Of a stretch of DNA of 64,000 bases, positions 25,026 to 34,841 are shown in pieces; position 1 is the stretch's first letter; the number at the start of each line of letters is the position of its first letter. Source of the DNA: Chromohalobacter canadensis. GTDB taxonomy: Bacteria > Pseudomonadota > Gammaproteobacteria > Pseudomonadales > Halomonadaceae. The notes under the pieces are model-generated. The model worked only from the letters and a program-made list of their open reading frames with translations, was not told where the DNA came from and searched no databases. The DNA lies in assembly GCF_029544075.1 (NCBI RefSeq), contig NZ_JAJQJH010000003.1, positions 186,001-250,000 on the forward strand. The letters run 5' to 3'. A program made the translations under genes and the position numbers.

Positions 25026-26234
25026 ATGACTGAAACAGACGAAACCAATATCAAGATTCAGGTGCGCGGCCTGAGCAAGGTGTTTGGCTCCCAGCCTAAG
25101 AAAGCACTCGAGCTGCGTAACCAAGGGAAAAAGCGTCCCGAGATTCTTGAAAAAACCGGCCAGACCCTGGGTCTTTCCAATATCGACTTCGATGTACGTG
25201 AAGGTGAGCTTCTCGTCATTATGGGTCTGTCGGGCTCCGGGAAATCGACGTTGATTCGCTGTCTCAATCGCCTCATCGAGCCCACCGAGGGCGATATCGT
25301 GATCGATGGTCAGAACATTCCCAAGCTCAGTGAGAAAGAGCTGCTGGAGTGCCGCCGCCGTCACTTCTCGATGGTTTTCCAGAATTTCGCGTTGTTTCCG
25401 CATAAAACCGTGCAGGAAAACGCAGAATATGGCCTTGAGGTTCGCGGCATCGAGAAAAAGTCTCGCGTGGAAAGCGCTCGTAACTCACTCAAGCAGGTAG
25501 GCCTGGACGGCTGGGAAGATGCTTACCCGAGCCAGCTTTCCGGGGGCATGCAGCAGCGTGTCGGCCTGGCCCGTGCGTTGGCTAACGATTCTACCGTGAT
25601 GCTGATGGATGAGGCATTTTCGGCACTCGATCCGCTGATCCGCAAAGATATGCAGCAGGAACTGATCGAGCTGCAGCATCGTATGAAGAAGACCACGATC
25701 TTCATCACCCACGATCTTGATGAAGCGATCAGCATCGGGGATCGCATCATCCTTCTCAAGGATGGTGAAGTCGTTCAGATGGGGACGCCCGAAGATATCC
25801 TGACGCGGCCCGCTGACGATTATGTGGCACGCTTCGTCGAGGGCGTGGATATGTCGCGCATCTTCACGGCAAACAGTGCCATGCGTTCTGTGCGTGCCAC
25901 GGCGCGTGATAGCGACGGCCCGCGCACCGTGTTGCGCAAAATGAGCGACAACGGACTCGACTCCATCTACGTCATCGGTCGTGACCGCACCTTGCTGGGC
26001 ATCGTAAATGTCGACGACGTCGATGCCGCGGCCAAGGCTGGCAAGGACACGATCAACGAGTTGATCCAGAACGACTTCCCGAAGGCCGGTCCGGATGAAC
26101 CGATGAACAATCTCTTTGCCATGTTTAACGATAAAAGCTATCCGATCGCCATCGTCGACGACAACCAGCGTCTATTGGGGGTGGTCGTGAAAGGTGCGGT
26201 ACTCGAAAAACTGGCTGAAGCGGGAGAGCACTGA
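25026..26234 (+). CDS. proV: Glycine betaine/proline ABC transporter ATPase
   Basis: A 402-residue ATPase of osmoprotectant uptake. Walker A GLSGSGKS is at 67-74, signature LSGGMQQRVGLARAL near 174-188, Walker B VMLMDEAFSALD near 196-207. The ABC domain is followed by two CBS domains (about 285-400) that sense ionic strength in this family. I start at ATG 25026; GTG 24960 would add 22 unusual residues. It overlaps proW (TGATG). First gene of proVWX and likely induced by high osmolarity. Confidence 0.95.
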   Translation: MTETDETNIKIQVRGLSKVFGSQPKKALELRNQGKKRPEILEKTGQTLGLSNIDFDVREGELLVIMGLSGSGKSTLIRCLNRLIEPTEGDIVIDGQNIPKLSEKELLECRRRHFSMVFQNFALFPHKTVQENAEYGLEVRGIEKKSRVESARNSLKQVGLDGWEDAYPSQLSGGMQQRVGLARALANDSTVMLMDEAFSALDPLIRKDMQQELIELQHRMKKTTIFITHDLDEAISIGDRIILLKDGEVVQMGTPEDILTRPADDYVARFVEGVDMSRIFTANSAMRSVRATARDSDGPRTVLRKMSDNGLDSIYVIGRDRTLLGIVNVDDVDAAAKAGKDTINELIQNDFPKAGPDEPMNNLFAMFNDKSYPIAIVDDNQRLLGVVVKGAVLEKLAEAGEH

Positions 26235-27079
26235 TGGCGATTGATATTCCACGCATTCCCCTCGGCGATGGCATCGAGGGTGGTCTCGATTTTCTAACAT
26301 CCCATTATTCCATGGTGACGCGAGGCATCTCACGTGTCACACAGAGTGGGATCACGGTACTCAACGATGGGTTAATGTGGCTGCCCGAGTGGGCACTCAT
26401 GGCGATCATTGCACTGATCTGCTGGCGGGTTGCCAACTTGCGCCTAGGGATTGGCGCGGTGTTGGGACTGGCCTTGATCTGGAACCTTGGGCTTTGGGAC
26501 CCGATGATCGAGACCTTGACGCTGGTGGTGATCGCCACCTTTGTTGCGGTAGTCATTGCCATGCCACTTGGGGTGCTCGCGGCCATTTCGGATCGCTTCT
26601 ATAGTGTCATCATGCCGGTTCTGGATTTCATGCAGACCATGCCGGCTTTCGTTTACCTGATTCCGGCCATTCCGTTTTTCGGTATTGGGTCAGTGTCGGC
26701 TATTTTTGCCACGGTGATCTTTTCGATGCCGCCGGCGATACGCTTCACTACGCTGGGTATTCGACAGGTGCCCAAGGACTTGATAGAGGCGGCGGATGCG
26801 TTCGGTGCCACGCGTAGTCAGAAGCTGATCAAGATTCAGTTTCCGCTGTCCTTGCCGACGATCATGGCCGGCATCAATCAGACGATCATGCTAGCGTTGT
26901 CGATGGTCGTTATCGCGGCAATGATCGGGGCCGATGGCCTGGGCAGCGAAGTGTGGCGCGCCATCCAGCGTCTGCGTCCTGGCGATGGTTTCGAAGCAGG
27001 TATTGCTGTAGTGATCCTCGCCATGTTGCTGGATCGCATTACGCAGGCGCTTCGCAAGCCGAAAAAGAAAGCTAGCTAA
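26234..27079 (+). CDS. proW: Glycine betaine/proline ABC transporter permease
   Basis: A 281-residue permease with about six or seven membrane segments and the cytoplasmic coupling motif EAADAFGATRSQKLIKIQFPLSLPTIMAG. An N-terminal soluble stretch of about 45 residues precedes the first helix, shorter than in E. coli ProW. Overlaps proV. After the stop, a hairpin separates it from the binding-protein gene. Confidence 0.94.
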   Translation: MAIDIPRIPLGDGIEGGLDFLTSHYSMVTRGISRVTQSGITVLNDGLMWLPEWALMAIIALICWRVANLRLGIGAVLGLALIWNLGLWDPMIETLTLVVIATFVAVVIAMPLGVLAAISDRFYSVIMPVLDFMQTMPAFVYLIPAIPFFGIGSVSAIFATVIFSMPPAIRFTTLGIRQVPKDLIEAADAFGATRSQKLIKIQFPLSLPTIMAGINQTIMLALSMVVIAAMIGADGLGSEVWRAIQRLRPGDGFEAGIAVVILAMLLDRITQALRKPKKKAS

Positions 27080-27126
27080 GAAGCAAGGCGTAACAAAACG
27101 CCATGTATCGAGCATATGCTCGAAAA

Positions 27127-27146
27127 GGAACGGCTGCGGCCGTTCC
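27127..27146 (+). terminator. Intercistronic hairpin between proW and proX
   Basis: GGAACGGC (27127-27134) and GCCGTTCC (27139-27146) with a TGCG loop and no T-run. Likely an mRNA-stabilising or attenuating hairpin in the 104-bp spacer rather than a full stop. Confidence 0.45.
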
Positions 27147-27183
27147 GGCAGGATCTCCCATCAATAAGAGAAGGGGAAAAACG

Positions 27184-28068
27184 ATGACACGCACTCCATT
27201 GACGAAAGCCGTACGCTATGGCGCCATCATGATGGCCGCCGGTGCAGGGCTCAATGCGGGCATCGCGCAAGCGCAGGACAGCAAGGGTGATATCACGCTC
27301 GCCTATGTCGAGTGGTCTTCCGAAGTGGCCTCCACCAACGTGGTGCGAGCGGTGCTCGAAGAGCAGGGCTACAACGTGGAAATGTCCTCACTGTCTGCCG
27401 CAGCGATGTGGCAAGCCGTAGCGTATGGTGATGCCGATGGCATGGTGGCGGCATGGTTGCCTTCCACGCATGAACAGTACCTGAATGAGGTGGGCGACAA
27501 GGTCGAGAACCTGGGGCCGAACCTTCAAGGTACCAAGCTGGGGCTTGTTGCTCCCTCTTATACCGATATCTCATCTATTGATGAACTCGATGACAAAGCG
27601 GATATGGTCAACGACGAGATCGTGGGCATTGATCCGGGTGCCGGTCTGATGAATCTGACCGAAAAGGTTATCGAAGAATACGATCTAGGTGACGCCATCA
27701 ACCTGCAATCGGGCAGTGGCGCTACTATGACGGCGGCGCTGGATAGTGCCATCAAGAACGACGAGGACATCGTCGTCGCCGGTTGGACACCGCACTGGAT
27801 GTTCGCACGCTGGGACCTTAAGTATCTGGACGATCCCAAGAACGTCTACGGTGGTGCCGAGCACATCAACACCGTCGTGCGCCAAGGGCTGAAGGAGGAT
27901 ATGCCGGAAGCCTATGCCATTCTCGATAACTTCGAGTGGACGCCGGAGCAGATGGGCGAAGTGATGCTCATGAATCAGGAAGAAGATTCCGATCCGTACG
28001 AAAACGCCAAGAAGTGGGTTGACGAGAACCCCGAAGTCGTCGATGAGTGGGTAAACGGCGACAGCTGA
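27184..28068 (+). CDS. proX: Glycine betaine-binding periplasmic protein
   Basis: A 294-residue OpuAC/ProX-type binding protein. The N-terminal signal (Lys-Ala-Val-Arg then a hydrophobic run ending GIAQAQ) should be cleaved near residue 28-30. Strands and Trp/Tyr residues of the betaine aromatic cage are present (VEWSSEVAST, GWTPHWMF). ATG 27184 has AAGGGG; the frame upstream is not supported. Last gene of proVWX, ended by a strong hairpin. Confidence 0.93.
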   Translation: MTRTPLTKAVRYGAIMMAAGAGLNAGIAQAQDSKGDITLAYVEWSSEVASTNVVRAVLEEQGYNVEMSSLSAAAMWQAVAYGDADGMVAAWLPSTHEQYLNEVGDKVENLGPNLQGTKLGLVAPSYTDISSIDELDDKADMVNDEIVGIDPGAGLMNLTEKVIEEYDLGDAINLQSGSGATMTAALDSAIKNDEDIVVAGWTPHWMFARWDLKYLDDPKNVYGGAEHINTVVRQGLKEDMPEAYAILDNFEWTPEQMGEVMLMNQEEDSDPYENAKKWVDENPEVVDEWVNGDS

Positions 28069-28111
28069 TAGGCGCTACTTACGACACTATTTGTCGAAGA
28101 GTGTTGAAGCA

Positions 28112-28142
28112 GACGCCCGGTCCTTAGTGGACCGGGCGTTTT
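28112..28142 (+). terminator. Terminator of proVWX
   Basis: GACGCCCGGTCC and GGACCGGGCG form a long stem with a TTAGT loop, followed by TTTTG. Confidence 0.75.
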
Positions 28143-28187
28143 GCATGGTGGGCTCGCTGACGTGCTGGATGGGGGCAAGCCTTGAGA

Positions 28188-28835
28188 TTAAGGCGCCAAG
28201 CGCGTTTTGCTCCAGGCTGAATCCTGCTCGTGATGGCGATAGCGAATACGATCATGGAGACGATTGGATTGGCCTTGCCAGAACTCCAGAATATATGGCC
28301 TAACACGATAGCCACCCCAGTGAGGGGGACGCTCGACGCTTTGATCGGAATAGACCTGTTCGAAGCGTTGCTTGCGTTCTTCCAGCCATTCGCGGTCGGG
28401 AATTTCCACGCTTTGCTGGGAAATCCACGCGCCTAGCTGGCTGTCCCGAGGGCGGCTGGCGAAATACTCATCCGAGATGTTGGCCTCGGCTTTTTCCACG
28501 CGCCCCTCGATACGTACCTGCCGGTGTAGTGTGGGCCACCAGAACACCAGGGCAGCATGAGGGACATTCGCCAGCTCACTACCCTTGTGGCTTTGGTAGT
28601 TGGTGAAGAACACGAACCCTTGCTCGTCGAAATGCTTGAGCAATACCACGCGGGCATGAGGGAGCCCTTGGCTATCGACGGTGGCCAACGTCATGGCATT
28701 GGGATCTTGAGGTTCATGCTCGCGGGCGGCCGAGAACCAGGTCTGAAACAAGTCTATGGGCGATGCCGGCGTGTGCGCGTCGGAGAGTGTCTCGCCGGCG
28801 TAATCGCGTCGCAGGTCAGCGATATCGTAATTCAT
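28188..28835 (-). CDS. pdxH: Pyridoxamine 5'-phosphate oxidase
   Basis: A 215-residue FMN enzyme that oxidises pyridoxamine/pyridoxine phosphate to PLP. Family marks are ARVVLLKHFDEQGFVFFTNYQSHKG, FWWPTLHRQVRIEG, and the C-terminal RVRPYILEFWQGQSNRLHDRIRYR region ending WSKTRLAP. Full length. The start ATG overlaps the stop of a possible 49-codon leader ORF. Confidence 0.95.
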   Translation of the reverse strand: MNYDIADLRRDYAGETLSDAHTPASPIDLFQTWFSAAREHEPQDPNAMTLATVDSQGLPHARVVLLKHFDEQGFVFFTNYQSHKGSELANVPHAALVFWWPTLHRQVRIEGRVEKAEANISDEYFASRPRDSQLGAWISQQSVEIPDREWLEERKQRFEQVYSDQSVERPPHWGGYRVRPYILEFWQGQSNRLHDRIRYRHHEQDSAWSKTRLAP

Positions 28836-28981
28836 GGTCTTCCTCTCCTAAGTGTGCATCCATCTTTATTAGGCGGCGGTATTCGGCGGACATTCCCGAT
28901 GAATGCTGGCATATCCAGGCGAATACGGTGATACCCATCAGGATAGCGCTCTAGGCGGTCGAGATAGGTAAAAGTCGTCAT
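28832..28981 (-). CDS. Possible 49-codon ORF coupled to pdxH
   Basis: An ATG at 28981 opens a 49-codon frame (MTTFTYLDRLERYPDGYHRI...) whose stop TGA overlaps the pdxH ATG. A weak TTGAGG lies 12 nt upstream. Such overlaps usually reflect translational coupling. I do not recognise the peptide; it may be non-coding. Confidence 0.3.
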   Translation of the reverse strand: MTTFTYLDRLERYPDGYHRIRLDMPAFIGNVRRIPPPNKDGCTLRRGRP

Positions 28982-29061
28982 GTCGATGGCAAGACCTCAA
29001 CCACTATTATGCGCGTATGCGCGCGCGAAGCATGAACGTCATCCTTAATACAGCGTGAGGG

Positions 29062-30330
29062 TCAGGGTGTCTGCCACCAGGCATACAAGGCAAATACCGC
29101 GCCACACGCCAGCCAGCCGAGTACCGCATAGGGCAAGTTCCAACGCATCATGTCCCGGGACTTGATACCGTAGCGCACGCATAGCGCGAGGTTACTGCCT
29201 GACAAAGGACTACAGCCGGTCCCCAGCGCCCAACTCATGAGAAACAGCATGCCCAGCAAAGTCGGATCCGGTTCCAGAGGTTGCACGAGCGGCGCGATCG
29301 TGGCGATGCCGACAAGCGGGTGAATACCCACGAACGCCAATATCACCAGAATACCTTGCGTGATCCAGGCGGCGAAACTCCCGAAATGATCAAGCGGAAG
29401 AAACTGTCGATCCGGTGTACTGGCCAGCAGGGCAGCGAGACCGCTCGAGATGAGCCCAGCGGCGAGAAACAACGCGAATTGGGGCCCCAGGCGCGGCAAC
29501 CCATCGTTGAGCTGTTTATGCAATCGCTCACGGCGCTCGCGCGAGGGGACCAGCAGCGTCGCGAACAGCGGCGATACGATGCTGATGATCAAGGGGATAG
29601 ATAAGCTTGGCCAGATGAGGTGTGTCACGATGACGCTTAGCGCCAGTACGCTGGGTAATACAAGACTGCTCTTGCCGAGGGGGTAACCGATGAATTCACT
29701 GGGCAGGCGCAGCGCATCGATTGCCACCAGCGCTAGCAGGAGCACCGATGCTAGAAGCCCCCACGGGAGCAATGCTAGGAAGTCGATTCCCGGTGCATAG
29801 GTCAGGGCGACCCCCATGGCGACGAAGAATGGCGACCAGGCCGCCGCTGCCGGGAAGGCGCGTCCCAGGACGATCGCCTGTTGGCGTGTCAAGCGTCCTT
29901 GGCGCTGCATGCGATCTCCGAACAGAAACAGTACGGAAAGATTGATGACCGCCCCGAAGAGGTGAACGCCCAGCAATGTGCCCCAGAAGCTGCCGGCCCG
30001 TTGGTCCTTTGTATCGTCATCGTTAAGCGGGCGCGCCATGGAGAGAAAGCTGACGCCGGCGAACATCATCAGCAAGGGTTGATTGACGCTGAGTCCGGAA
30101 GCCAGCGAGGCCGGCGTCTCGCGCCATAGAGCGACGCCCCAGATGATCACTCCGGCGAGGCCCAGCCATGTGGCTTGCCGTCGGGAGGCCCGTGGCAGTT
30201 GCAAACTCAGTCGCAACGTCGCGAGCCATCCCAGAATCGCGGCTGGCCATAACGGCAGGTGGAGCAACGAGCAAGCGATACTGACCACGAGCATCGCAAG
30301 GATGAGGCAACTCGACGGGCGTAGCGGCAT
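29062..30330 (-). CDS. Polytopic membrane protein, transporter-like
   Basis: A 422-residue protein with about 11-12 hydrophobic segments and few charged loops. A glycine/serine-rich half near the C-terminus (LMSWALGTGCSPLSGSNLALCVRYG) resembles the re-entrant motifs of ion-transporter (ArsB/CitMHS-like) proteins, but I cannot assign a substrate. It starts 3 bp after the DUF2069 gene, as the last gene of an arsC-like, wrbA-like, DUF2069 run on the minus strand. Confidence 0.65.
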   Translation of the reverse strand: MPLRPSSCLILAMLVVSIACSLLHLPLWPAAILGWLATLRLSLQLPRASRRQATWLGLAGVIIWGVALWRETPASLASGLSVNQPLLMMFAGVSFLSMARPLNDDDTKDQRAGSFWGTLLGVHLFGAVINLSVLFLFGDRMQRQGRLTRQQAIVLGRAFPAAAAWSPFFVAMGVALTYAPGIDFLALLPWGLLASVLLLALVAIDALRLPSEFIGYPLGKSSLVLPSVLALSVIVTHLIWPSLSIPLIISIVSPLFATLLVPSRERRERLHKQLNDGLPRLGPQFALFLAAGLISSGLAALLASTPDRQFLPLDHFGSFAAWITQGILVILAFVGIHPLVGIATIAPLVQPLEPDPTLLGMLFLMSWALGTGCSPLSGSNLALCVRYGIKSRDMMRWNLPYAVLGWLACGAVFALYAWWQTP

Positions 30331-30333
30331 TCC

Positions 30334-31382
<1,049 letters not shown>

Positions 31383-31730
31383 TCATTCGATCAAGTCGAG
31401 AAGAGCTTCCGGGGGACGACCGATGCGGGCACGTGTGCCATCGTCGAGTATCGGACGTTGCATAAGCCGAGGATTGTCGGCGATGGCCTGCAAGCGTTCC
31501 TCGTCGCTGGGATCTTTAAGCGCCAAGTCTTTCCATTGGGCTTCGTTGGTGCGAACCAGGGCCGGCACGCCGTTTTCGAGCCGCTGTGCGAGACTACGGA
31601 GGTGCGTGATATCGAGTGGATCATCGAGATAGCGATGAACGCTGACATCAACACGCCGGGCCTCGAGCAGGGCCAGAGCCTCTCGCGACTTGGAGCAGCG
31701 TGGGTTGTGGTAAAGTGTAAAAGTCGTCAT
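31383..31730 (-). CDS. ArsC-family reductase (YfgD-like)
   Basis: A 115-residue thioredoxin-fold protein with the motif NPRCSKSREAL, giving the catalytic Cys12. Arg residues expected to bind oxyanion lie in the second half (LVRTNEAQ, RPILDDGTRARIGRP). It is probably a glutaredoxin-dependent arsenate reductase, or one of the chromosomal YfgD-type homologues whose substrate is not settled. No arsB or arsR is nearby. First gene of a four-gene run. Confidence 0.85.
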   Translation of the reverse strand: MTTFTLYHNPRCSKSREALALLEARRVDVSVHRYLDDPLDITHLRSLAQRLENGVPALVRTNEAQWKDLALKDPSDEERLQAIADNPRLMQRPILDDGTRARIGRPPEALLDLIE

Positions 31731-31793
31731 GCCTTAACTCCGGCAGATGGGGGCGACGAATCAAATAATTAGCCAAGCATTGTAGAGTGCCAC

Positions 31794-33014
31794 ATGCGAC
31801 GCCCACAACTCCTCGACCGCCGCTGGCCCGCCCTCATCCTGCGTAGCCTGCGTGAACTGATACAGCGTTTCGATGCTCACGATGGGCTCAAGACTGCCTC
31901 GGCGTTGACCTATACCACCTTGTTCGCCGTGGTTCCTTTCATGACTGTCGTTTATGCGATGCTGTCGGCCATTCCCAGTTTTCAAGGCATCAACGAACAA
32001 CTTCAGAGCCTGATCTTCAGCCAATTCGTGCCCGCCACGGGCTCGGCACTGGTCGAGCATCTGCGTGACTTCTCGCGCCAGGCACGTAGCCTGACGTTGA
32101 TCGGGCTGATCTTCCTGTTGGTGACGGCCGTCCTGATGATGGTCACCGTCGAAAGGGCATTCAACACGATTTGGCATGTTTCGCGCAGTCGGCGGGGGGT
32201 GTCCAGCTTTCTGTTGTATTGGGCAGTGCTGACGCTTGGTCCGCTGTTGGTCGGTTCCGGGTTTCTGCTGTCTTCCTATCTGGCGTCATTGACGCTGGTG
32301 CGTGGCGCCGCTGATGTGCTGGGCGGGCCGGCGACCTTCCTGCGCCTGTTGCCGCTGACGCTGAGTTTCACGGCATTTGTCTTCATCTATATGGCAGTCC
32401 CCAATTGCCGCGTTCGGTTTCGGCATGCCGTGGCCGGGGCAGGGATGGCGGCATTGGCGCTGGAGCTTGCCAAGGGTGCCTTTTCGCTTTATGTCACCTA
32501 TTTCCCTTCCTATCAGGTGATTTACGGCACCTTCGCGGCCGTTCCCTTGTTCTTGATATGGGTGTTCCTGTCTTGGGCGATCGTGTTGGTAGGGGCCGAG
32601 CTGGCCGCTTGGCTGAGCGAGCGGCGGCGTGTCGAATGGCGCTATTGGCCGCCGTTCTGGCAAGCCTTGGGCGTAGTGTCTCGACTTCACGAAGCGCATC
32701 AGCATGGACGATCGATTGCTGCTCGAGAATTGACGATGTGGCTGGGGCTGCGGTACACGGAAGTGATGACGCCTCTGGAAAAGCTGGGGATCGCCGCTCA
32801 GCTCGATAATGATCGTTGGATGCTGGGGCGCGACTTGGGCGCGCTGACGCTCTGGGAGTTTCAGCGCGCCATGCCATGGCCGGTGCCACTCGGCGAGAAT
32901 GCGCCGGCGAGTGAAATGGCCCTTGTGCATGCTGCACTCCAGGAAGCCGAAGACCACCGCCAGAAAGTGTTGACGCAGCCCATGGAATGTCTACTGCACC
33001 CACCTCGAGAATGA
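31794..33014 (+). CDS. BrkB/YihY/UPF0761 membrane protein
   Basis: A 406-residue protein with six predicted membrane helices in the first 260 residues and a cytoplasmic C-terminal region with a winged-helix-like look (ARELTMWLGLRYTEVMTPLEKLGIAAQ). Typical family marks are the N-terminal DGLKTASALTYTTLFAVVPF and FLLYWAVLTLGPLL. Formerly annotated as ribonuclease BN, which is not correct for this family. Divergent from the arsC-like gene, 63 bp apart. Confidence 0.88.
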   Translation: MRRPQLLDRRWPALILRSLRELIQRFDAHDGLKTASALTYTTLFAVVPFMTVVYAMLSAIPSFQGINEQLQSLIFSQFVPATGSALVEHLRDFSRQARSLTLIGLIFLLVTAVLMMVTVERAFNTIWHVSRSRRGVSSFLLYWAVLTLGPLLVGSGFLLSSYLASLTLVRGAADVLGGPATFLRLLPLTLSFTAFVFIYMAVPNCRVRFRHAVAGAGMAALALELAKGAFSLYVTYFPSYQVIYGTFAAVPLFLIWVFLSWAIVLVGAELAAWLSERRRVEWRYWPPFWQALGVVSRLHEAHQHGRSIAARELTMWLGLRYTEVMTPLEKLGIAAQLDNDRWMLGRDLGALTLWEFQRAMPWPVPLGENAPASEMALVHAALQEAEDHRQKVLTQPMECLLHPPRE

Positions 33015-33084
33015 AAGGAGCCTTCATTGAAGGTACTTTTATACCGTTATCTATTATGCATAGAAAATATAAAAACTAAGCTTC

Positions 33085-33504
33085 TCACAAGCGTTGATAG
33101 GCCCAAGCGCTTTGTCCGTTATCGAGCTTGACGTTGACACGTCGATAACGCTCCCCCAAGTGTTCGTAACGATCCAAACGTTGGAGCTCATCGCTTGTGA
33201 CCGAAAGGGTATATCCATCGACCTGCTCATTCGGTGCCGGTGAAATATCCAGCTCATCTCGGGTATAACCTCGGAGCGTAGCGGGTGTTGCGGTACCGGC
33301 ACGTCCCATGACCAGCCAGCGGATCGGGGCATAACGTAGAGTGCCGTAGACGAACACCGTATGATGCTCAAGGCGACGATCAATGATCGGCGGGTGGGCG
33401 GGCGCTTCATAGCCATAGGGGCTCTGGAAGGTGTACCAGAGATAGCTGAATCCGAGGGCGATAGCGATCACGGCGAGAAGCCCGATTCTATAGACCCAGC
33501 GCAT
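33085..33504 (-). CDS. Membrane-anchored GGCT/AIG2-like protein
   Basis: A 139-residue protein with one N-terminal membrane helix (about 8-25) and a gamma-glutamylcyclotransferase-like domain from about 47, recognised by VFVYGTLRYAPIRW and LDRYEHLGERYRR. I start it at 33504, which has GGGGG 6 nt upstream; the open frame runs 56 codons further. A bona fide catalytic Glu is not certain at the usual GE position, so activity is unproven. Convergent with the brkB gene. Confidence 0.7.
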   Translation of the reverse strand: MRWVYRIGLLAVIAIALGFSYLWYTFQSPYGYEAPAHPPIIDRRLEHHTVFVYGTLRYAPIRWLVMGRAGTATPATLRGYTRDELDISPAPNEQVDGYTLSVTSDELQRLDRYEHLGERYRRVNVKLDNGQSAWAYQRL

Positions 33505-33660
33505 TGGCATCCCCCAAGTTCTTGAAGCAGCGATGCTGCGGACGAGTGAGGAGGCACCCGCGTTTACGCTTGCCGCCAAGGGCGGGGAGTGTGGCATTAT
33601 CTCGTTAGCTTGGGAACCGTCGAGGCTTCCCGAGATTGTAGGCCATAGGAGAGCAAGCCA

Positions 33661-34254
33661 ATGAGCCAGCACATGCGGGACGATCTATTTCGGCAGGCGT
33701 TAGGGGAAGACGTCCAGCCCTTGACTAAAGGCCGCGACAAGGCGGACGTTGAACATTCACCCTCCGCTCCTTCTGAGGCTCAATTGGCTCGCCGTGCTCA
33801 GGCTGAGGCCGATGACAAGGAGAGCAACTTCTTATCCGATGAATTCGTCGATCTGCTTGGGCCGGCCGACCCTATCGAGTATCGCCGGGATGGTATTCAG
33901 ATCGGCGTGCTCGAACGGTTGCGTCATGGCGGCTATGCCCCGGAGGCGTATTTGCACGTGCAGAAAAGGCCGCTTGAGGTGTGCCGCCGCGAATTGTTTC
34001 GGTTCATACGAGACGCGCGAGAGCATGATCTGCGCTGTGTATTGATCGTGCATGGTCGCAGCAAGGAAGCCGAAGGGCAGGCGAATATCGTACGCTCGTA
34101 CATCGGTAAATGGCTGGCGCAATTCGACGACGTACAGGCTTATGTCTCGGCGCATAAAAGCCACGGCGGTTTGGGTGCCACCTATGCCATGTTGCGGAAG
34201 TCGGAGCGTGCCCGCGCCAGAAATCGCGAACGCCAGCAGAAACGGCGGGGGTAG
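33661..34254 (+). CDS. smrA: Smr-domain endonuclease
   Basis: A 197-residue protein with an N-terminal linker of about 85 residues and a C-terminal Smr domain (about 95-180). LHVQKRPLEVCRRELFRFI and LIVHGRSK match the catalytic DNA/RNA nicking core of SmrA-type proteins. Family members cleave RNA at collided ribosomes or nick DNA. The start has GGAGAGCAAGCC. It converges with the DUF934 gene across a GC-rich hairpin. Confidence 0.88.
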   Translation: MSQHMRDDLFRQALGEDVQPLTKGRDKADVEHSPSAPSEAQLARRAQAEADDKESNFLSDEFVDLLGPADPIEYRRDGIQIGVLERLRHGGYAPEAYLHVQKRPLEVCRRELFRFIRDAREHDLRCVLIVHGRSKEAEGQANIVRSYIGKWLAQFDDVQAYVSAHKSHGGLGATYAMLRKSERARARNRERQQKRRG

Positions 34255-34286
34255 TTCTCTATCTTGGATGATAAAGCGGGGGAGAA

Positions 34287-34322
34287 GGCCGACGTCGTTC
34301 TCATGTGAATCGCACGTCGGCC
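34287..34322. terminator. Hairpin between converging smrA and DUF934 gene
   Basis: GGCCGACGT (34287-34295) and ACGTCGGCC (34314-34322) are perfect 9-bp arms around an 18-nt loop, without a T-run. Confidence 0.4.
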
Positions 34323-34337
34323 AGTACCTGCTCAGTG

Positions 34338-34841
34338 TCAGGCGCTTTCGCGCATACGCCGTCTGAACAAGGGTTCCGGCGTGTCGGTGCCGGGCTGATA
34401 GCTGAGGCTGAACGTATCCAGAGCGTTGAGCGCATCTTCGACGACTTGATCCTCGCGTAGCAGGAAGGCATCGAAGCCGCAGCGCGACATGTAATACAGC
34501 TGATCGATCAAGACATCCCCAACCGCGCGAATCTGACCCCGGTACCCATGGCGCTCCCGCAGCTGACGCGCGATGCTATAGCCACGGCCATCGGTGAACT
34601 TGGGAAAATCGATCGCGATCAGCGGCGCATCGAGTAGTTGCTCGGCGAGCTCGAGGGTGAGCTCGGTATCGCTGGCCAGCAGCGGTGCGACGTCATCGCC
34701 GGGCGCTTCTTGCCACTCCACCAGCGGGAGGATGACACGCCCGTTCTCGGGGCGTGATGCATCTTCTTCGCAAAGTACCCATTCATCGTCCTGGATGCGG
34801 CGATCGGCAATCAGGGTGCGTGGCTGATCAGGCATAGACAT
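34338..34841 (-). CDS. DUF934 protein partner of sulfite reductase
   Basis: A 167-residue protein of the DUF934 family. Core motifs are IDFPKFTDGRGYSIARQLRERHGYRGQIRAVGDVLIDQLYYMSRCGFDAFLL. It overlaps the end of cysI by 14 bp, the usual place of this family. It may help sulfite reductase assembly or electron supply, but that is inference from neighbourhood. Start at 34841 or, less likely, 34835. Confidence 0.85.
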   Translation of the reverse strand: MSMPDQPRTLIADRRIQDDEWVLCEEDASRPENGRVILPLVEWQEAPGDDVAPLLASDTELTLELAEQLLDAPLIAIDFPKFTDGRGYSIARQLRERHGYRGQIRAVGDVLIDQLYYMSRCGFDAFLLREDQVVEDALNALDTFSLSYQPGTDTPEPLFRRRMRESA

